From the NCBI GenBank assembly GCA_030654555.1, contig JAURXG010000184.1:1-9576 (forward strand): a stretch of 9,576 bases of DNA. Reading direction: 5' to 3'. The notes under the pieces are model-generated. The model did no database searches. It worked only from the letters and a program-made list of their open reading frames with translations, and was not told the DNA's origin. Source of the stretch: Aquabacterium sp. (GTDB taxonomy: Bacteria; Pseudomonadota; Gammaproteobacteria; Burkholderiales; Burkholderiaceae_C). A program made the translations under genes and the position numbers. Positions 6,724 to 9,576 of this stretch are shown here, in pieces (position 1 is the stretch's first letter; every line of letters begins with the position of its first letter).

Positions 6724-7827
6724 ATGAACGCCCCGCTGCAAAACGACACCTTCCTGCGCGCCTGCCTGCGCCAGCCCACCGACCATACGCCGATGTGGCT
6801 GATGCGCCAGGCCGGGCGTTACCTGCCCGAGTACCGCGCCTCGCGGATGGCGGCGGGCAACAGCTTCATGGGCCTGGCCACCAACCCGCATTACGCCACC
6901 GAGGTGACGCTGCAGCCGCTCGACCGCTACCAGCTCGACGCGGCGATCCTGTTCTCCGACATCCTCACCGTGCCCGATGCGATGGGCCTGGGCCTGAGCT
7001 TCGGCGCCGGCGAGGGCCCGAAGTTCGCACACCCGCTGCGCGACGAAGCCGCGGTCGCCAAGCTGGCCGTGCCCGACCTGGACAAGCTGCGCTACGTGTT
7101 CGACGCGGTCACCTCGATCCGCAAGGCCTTGAACGGCCGGGTCCCGCTGATCGGCTTCTCGGGCAGCCCCTGGACGCTGGCCTGCTACATGGTCGAAGGC
7201 GGCGGCTCGGACGACTACCGGCTGGTCAAGACCATGCTGTATTCGCGGCCCGACCTGCTGCACCGCATCCTGGCGATCAACGCCGACGCCGTGGCGGCCT
7301 ACCTGAACGCCCAGATCGATGCCGGCGCGCAGGCCGTGATGATCTTCGACTCCTGGGGCGGCGTGCTCGAGCACCGGGCCTTCCACGCCTTCAGCCTAGC
7401 CTACACCCAGCGCGTGATGAACCAGCTCAAGCGCGAGCATGCGGGCCAGCGCATCCCGGCCATCGTCTTCACCAAGGGTGGCGGCCAGTGGCTGGAGCAG
7501 ATCGCCGCGACCGGCGCCGACGTGGTGGGCCTGGACTGGACCTGCGACCTGGGCCTGGCGCGCCAGCGCGTGGACGACCAGGTGGCGCTGCAGGGCAACC
7601 TCGATCCGATGGTGCTGTTTGCCACGCCCGAGGCCGTGGCCGCCGAGGCGCGCGCGGTGCTCGACAGCTTCGGCAGCCCGCAGCGCGCCGATGGCCGCTG
7701 GGGTGGGCACATCTTCAACCTGGGCCACGGCATCAACCAGCACACCCCCATCGAGCATGTGCAGGCGCTGGTCGAGGCGGTGCACGGGCACTCGCCCACG
7801 CTGCGTCAGGGTGCGGCCGCGCGTTGA
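6724..7827 (+). CDS. hemE: Uroporphyrinogen III decarboxylase
   Basis: HemE removes the four acetate carboxyl groups of uroporphyrinogen III to give coproporphyrinogen III in the cytoplasm, without a cofactor, on the way to haem. The 367-residue length is normal for the family. Key residues are visible: MWLMRQAGRYLPEYR at 24-38 with substrate-binding Arg28 and Arg32, catalytic Asp79 in LFSDIL, Tyr155 in the GSPWTLACYMVEG stretch, MIFDSWGGVL in the middle, and GHGINQHTPIEHV near the C-terminus. The ATG at 6724 is fixed by the family N-terminus; the apparent absence of a leader and of a ribosome-binding site is discussed separately. It is divergent from lemA and upstream of priA in the same direction. 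The hemE-priA order is, to my knowledge, common in Burkholderiales. Complete and intact. Confidence 0.98.
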   Translation: MNAPLQNDTFLRACLRQPTDHTPMWLMRQAGRYLPEYRASRMAAGNSFMGLATNPHYATEVTLQPLDRYQLDAAILFSDILTVPDAMGLGLSFGAGEGPKFAHPLRDEAAVAKLAVPDLDKLRYVFDAVTSIRKALNGRVPLIGFSGSPWTLACYMVEGGGSDDYRLVKTMLYSRPDLLHRILAINADAVAAYLNAQIDAGAQAVMIFDSWGGVLEHRAFHAFSLAYTQRVMNQLKREHAGQRIPAIVFTKGGGQWLEQIAATGADVVGLDWTCDLGLARQRVDDQVALQGNLDPMVLFATPEAVAAEARAVLDSFGSPQRADGRWGGHIFNLGHGINQHTPIEHVQALVEAVHGHSPTLRQGAAAR

Positions 7828-7848
7828 ATCTTCGACGCCTCGCCACCT

Positions 7849-7899
7849 CGTCATTTTGGGGTGAGTGAGCGCTCAGGGCTTGACTTATCCCCAAAAACG
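7849..7899. repeat. Inverted repeat after hemE (TTTTGGGG/CCCCAAAA)
   Basis: TTTTGGGG at 7854-7861 pairs with CCCCAAAA at 7889-7896. Beyond a 2-nt bulge, CGT (7849-7851) pairs with ACG (7897-7899). The interior begins with the 10-bp palindrome TGAGCGCTCA at 7866-7875. The A/T tracts are on the wrong sides for a U-tailed terminator on either strand. It may be an mRNA 3'-end structure for hemE or a protein-binding site. Confidence 0.6.
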
Positions 7900-7958
7900 C
7901 TCCTGCGACAAAGTGCCGGTCAAGAAAGTGCAGCGCAGCATCGGATTTGCTGAAAATT

Positions 7959-8050
7959 CGTGCTAAGTGATTGATGTAAAACAGCTTTCCGGCGCTGCCT
8001 CAAACTTGGGCAATCCAGCCCGGAGCCCGTTGGATCAAGCACTTAGCGCG
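7959..8050. ncRNA. Candidate structured element: 92-nt hairpin with 21-nt arms
   Basis: Arms 7959-7979 and 8030-8050 pair at 19 of 21 positions, including two G-U pairs; the mismatches are 7970 with 8039 and 7976 with 8033. The core is GCTAAGTG/CACTTAGC plus TTGAT/ATCAA. The 50-nt centre can fold further: TCCGG 7988-7992 with CCGGA 8020-8024, and GCTG 7994-7997 with CAGC 8016-8019. No coding frame explains this. It could be a small RNA, a leader structure of priA, or a DNA cruciform or repeat element. No clear promoter lies directly upstream on + and I do not recognise the family. The orientation is unknown. Confidence 0.45.
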
Positions 8051-8062
8051 TCCGCGAGCAGC

Positions 8063-8083
8063 TTTCCCACAAAGTTATCCACA
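8063..8083 (+). promoter_or_regulatory. DnaA box (perfect) with a weaker neighbour
   Basis: TTATCCACA at 8075-8083 is an exact match to the DnaA-box consensus TTATNCACA. TTTCCCACA at 8063-8071 (7/9) stands 12 bp upstream in the same orientation, about one helical turn. A further TTATCCCCA (8/9) lies at 7885-7893. They sit about 100 bp before the priA start. Binding by DnaA is an inference from the motif. Confidence 0.6.
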
Positions 8084-8129
8084 GAAGCCGGGGATAGTTG
8101 GAAAACTCGTTTTCAATCATCGACTTAAC

Positions 8130-8173
8130 GGGGTTTCTTGATGTGAAGGCGAAAAAACCCCCGCAAGTACGGG
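8130..8173 (+). promoter_or_regulatory. Competing hairpins in front of priA
   Basis: GGGGTTT (8130-8136) can pair with AAACCCC (8155-8161) across an 18-nt loop. Alternatively CCCG (8160-8163) can pair with CGGG (8170-8173), which covers part of the only ribosome-binding-site candidate, GGGATGG at 8171-8177. The two folds share bases 8160-8161, so they exclude each other. A role in translation control is only suggested by this layout. Confidence 0.3.
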
Positions 8174-8183
8174 ATGGTTCTAG

Positions 8184-9576
8184 GTGACCGCCATCACCGT
8201 CTCGGTGGCCGTGGAGGCGCCGCAGCACAGCGGCCTGACCGGCGCGCTGCAATACCTGAGTGAGCAGCCACTGGCGCCCGGCACCTTGCTGCGGGTGCCG
8301 CTGGGCAAGCGCGAGCTGCTGGGCATCGTGTGGCACGACGACGTGCCGCCGCCCGACGCGCCCGCCGCCGCGGCCACCCACCAGCTGCGGCCAGTGGGCG
8401 AGGTGTTCGAGGCGCTGCCGCCGATGGCGCCGGCCTGGCTGGCGCTGGTCGACTTTGCCGCCAGCTACTACCAGCGCAGCGTGGGCGAGCTGGCGCTGTC
8501 GGTGCTGCCGCCAGAACTGCGCAAGCTGGACGCGCCCGGCCTGGCCAAGCGCCTGGCACGGTTGATCAAGAAGCTGAATGCCGCGCCGGCGGCGGTGCAT
8601 GCCGAGCCGGTGCGGCCGCAGCTGGCCGCCGAGCAGTTGGCGGCGCTGGCGGCCTTCGAGGCGGCCTTCCAGGGCGCCGGCGCCACGCCGCGGCCGCCGC
8701 CGATGCTGCTGCATGGCGTCACCGGCAGCGGCAAGACCGAGGTCTACCTGCATGCCACCGAGCGGGTGCTGGACAGCGGCCGCCAGGCGCTGGTGCTGGT
8801 GCCCGAGATCAACCTTACGCCGCAACTCGAGGCGCGGTTTGCCGAGCGCTTTCCCGGCCACCGGCTGGTGGCCATGCACAGCGGCCTGACGCCGGTGCAG
8901 CGGCTGCGCAACTGGCTGATGGCCCACCTGGGCCGGGCCGACATCGTGCTGGGCACGCGCATGAGCGTGTTCGCCCCGCTGCCGCGGCTGGGGCTGATCG
9001 TGGTCGACGAGGAGCACGACCCGTCCTACAAGCAGCAGGAGGGTGCCCGCTACTCGGCGCGCGACCTCGCCGTCTACCGCGCCCACCTCGAGCGGGTACC
9101 GGTGATCCTGGGCTCGGCCACGCCCTCGCTCGAGACCTGGCAGCGCGCCCTGCCCGGGCCGCAGCAGCGCTACCAGCGGCTGGCGCTGGACGCGCGCATC
9201 GGCGGCGGTGCGCTGCCGCGGGTGCGGCTGTTCGACATGGGCGTGCTGCCGCGGGTGGCCGGCCAATCACCGGTGCTGGCGCCGATGGTGATCGACTCGC
9301 TGCGCGAGCGCGTGGCCTGTGGCGAGCAGTGCCTGGTGTTCCTCAACCGGCGTGGTTACGCGCCGGTGCTGCACTGCGCCGATTGCGGCTGGAAGAGCGG
9401 CTGCCCGCACTGCAGCGCCTGGCGCGTGTTCCACAAGGGCGAGCGCACGCTGCGCTGCCACCACCGCGGCTTCACCGAGCGTGTGCCGCGAGCCTGCCCC
9501 GATTGCGGCAACCTCGACAACGCGCCGCTGGGCCGCGGCACCGAGAAGCTCGAAGAGCAGCTCGCCGAGCTGCTGC
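8184..9576 (+). CDS. priA: Primosomal helicase PriA, 3'-truncated by window end
   Basis: PriA is the 3'-5' helicase that finds stalled forks and starts reloading of the replisome. The frame is open for 464 codons from a GTG at 8184 to the window end; full proteins exceed 700 residues. An in-frame TAG (8181-8183) directly precedes the GTG, so no earlier start exists. The ribosome-binding site is weak (GGGATGG, 8171-8177). Visible are the N-terminal DNA-binding region (about 1-110), Walker A GVTGSGKTEVY at 178-188 (Lys184), LVPEINLTPQ, DEEH at 275-278, GSATPSLE at 310-317 and FLNRRGYAP from 386. The zinc-binding insert has Cys at 398, 401, 407, 410, 425, 438 and 441, but Arg at 428, where the family has cysteine. 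The helicase motifs are intact and there is no frameshift. Confidence 0.95.
   Translation, partial: MTAITVSVAVEAPQHSGLTGALQYLSEQPLAPGTLLRVPLGKRELLGIVWHDDVPPPDAPAAAATHQLRPVGEVFEALPPMAPAWLALVDFAASYYQRSVGELALSVLPPELRKLDAPGLAKRLARLIKKLNAAPAAVHAEPVRPQLAAEQLAALAAFEAAFQGAGATPRPPPMLLHGVTGSGKTEVYLHATERVLDSGRQALVLVPEINLTPQLEARFAERFPGHRLVAMHSGLTPVQRLRNWLMAHLGRADIVLGTRMSVFAPLPRLGLIVVDEEHDPSYKQQEGARYSARDLAVYRAHLERVPVILGSATPSLETWQRALPGPQQRYQRLALDARIGGGALPRVRLFDMGVLPRVAGQSPVLAPMVIDSLRERVACGEQCLVFLNRRGYAPVLHCADCGWKSGCPHCSAWRVFHKGERTLRCHHRGFTERVPRACPDCGNLDNAPLGRGTEKLEEQLAELL

Larger units (their letters stand above)
7828..8183. other. AT-richer, palindrome-dense gap between hemE and priA
   Basis: These 356 bp hold no gene I can support. 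G+C over 7861-8160 is 154/300, about 51%, far below the coding sequence around it. The stretch contains several inverted repeats (7849-7899, 7866-7875, 7959-8050, 8101-8114, 8130-8161), a 9-bp direct repeat CAGCTTTCC (7982-7990 and 8059-8067), and DnaA-box-like sites (perfect at 8075-8083). It must hold the 3' end of the hemE transcript and whatever drives priA, although no strong sigma-70 promoter is obvious. TTGACT at 7880-7885 lacks a well-spaced -10. Confidence 0.8.

Noticed and set aside
7854..7896. TTTTGGGG...CCCCAAAA as a rho-independent terminator for hemE
   Set aside because: The stem would need A residues before and T residues after. Here the order is reversed on both strands, so there is no U-tail.
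7828..8183. The gap as the chromosomal origin oriC
   Set aside because: There is only one perfect DnaA box and two weak ones, there is no clear AT-rich unwinding repeat, and dnaA, dnaN and rpmH are absent. A regulatory or titration role fits better.
8260..8889. Two short plus-strand frames (8260-8565, 8578-8889) suggesting a frameshift in priA
   Set aside because: Codon-by-codon translation from 8184 stays open to 9576 with all motifs in one frame. The short frames are Arg-rich shadows.
8043..9266. 407-codon minus-strand frame over the priA region
   Set aside because: The plus-strand frame has all PriA helicase motifs. The minus frame is low-complexity His/Gln/Arg sequence.

Overview
The window is chromosomal DNA from a high-GC betaproteobacterium, most likely of the order Burkholderiales. 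The grounds are about two-thirds G+C in the genes, an AtpD sequence of betaproteobacterial type (DNIYRYT rather than DNIFRFT) and the gene content atpGDC ... hemE-priA. Genus cannot be fixed by eye. Nearly everything is core-genome material. I see no insertion sequence, phage gene, CRISPR array, tRNA or rRNA.

Layout. (1) 1-2747, + strand: the 3' end of the F1Fo ATP synthase operon, namely atpG (5' end cut by the window edge), atpD and atpC. A 129-bp palindrome-rich spacer separates atpD from atpC, and a good intrinsic terminator lies at 2779-2811. (2) 2872-4485, + strand: a class I-like polyphosphate kinase 2 gene (ppk2) and a putative 2OG-Fe(II) oxygenase of the TIGR02466 type. (3) 6609-4531, - strand: a three-gene unit lemA, a secreted/membrane TPM-domain protein with a glycine-rich tail, and a cytosolic TPM-domain protein. 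It is driven by a recognisable promoter at 6643-6670. (4) 6724-7827, + strand: hemE, divergent from lemA and probably read from a leaderless mRNA. (5) 7828-8183: a 356-bp non-coding stretch of about 51% G+C, full of inverted repeats and holding a perfect DnaA box. (6) 8184-9576, + strand: the first 464 codons of priA, cut by the window end.

Functionally the window links energy supply (ATP synthase, and a PPK2 that makes or uses nucleotide triphosphates with polyphosphate), haem synthesis (HemE), envelope proteins of the LemA/TPM group and replication restart (PriA).

The points most worth a second look are in the hemE-priA gap and in priA. The gap contains a 92-nt hairpin with 21-nt arms (19 pairs) that could be an undescribed structured RNA or DNA element, a consensus DnaA box with a weaker neighbour, and alternative hairpins next to the priA start. 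PriA itself has arginine at one of the eight zinc-binding cysteine positions, while the spacing of the other seven is exactly that of the E. coli protein. No clearly novel multi-gene system is visible.
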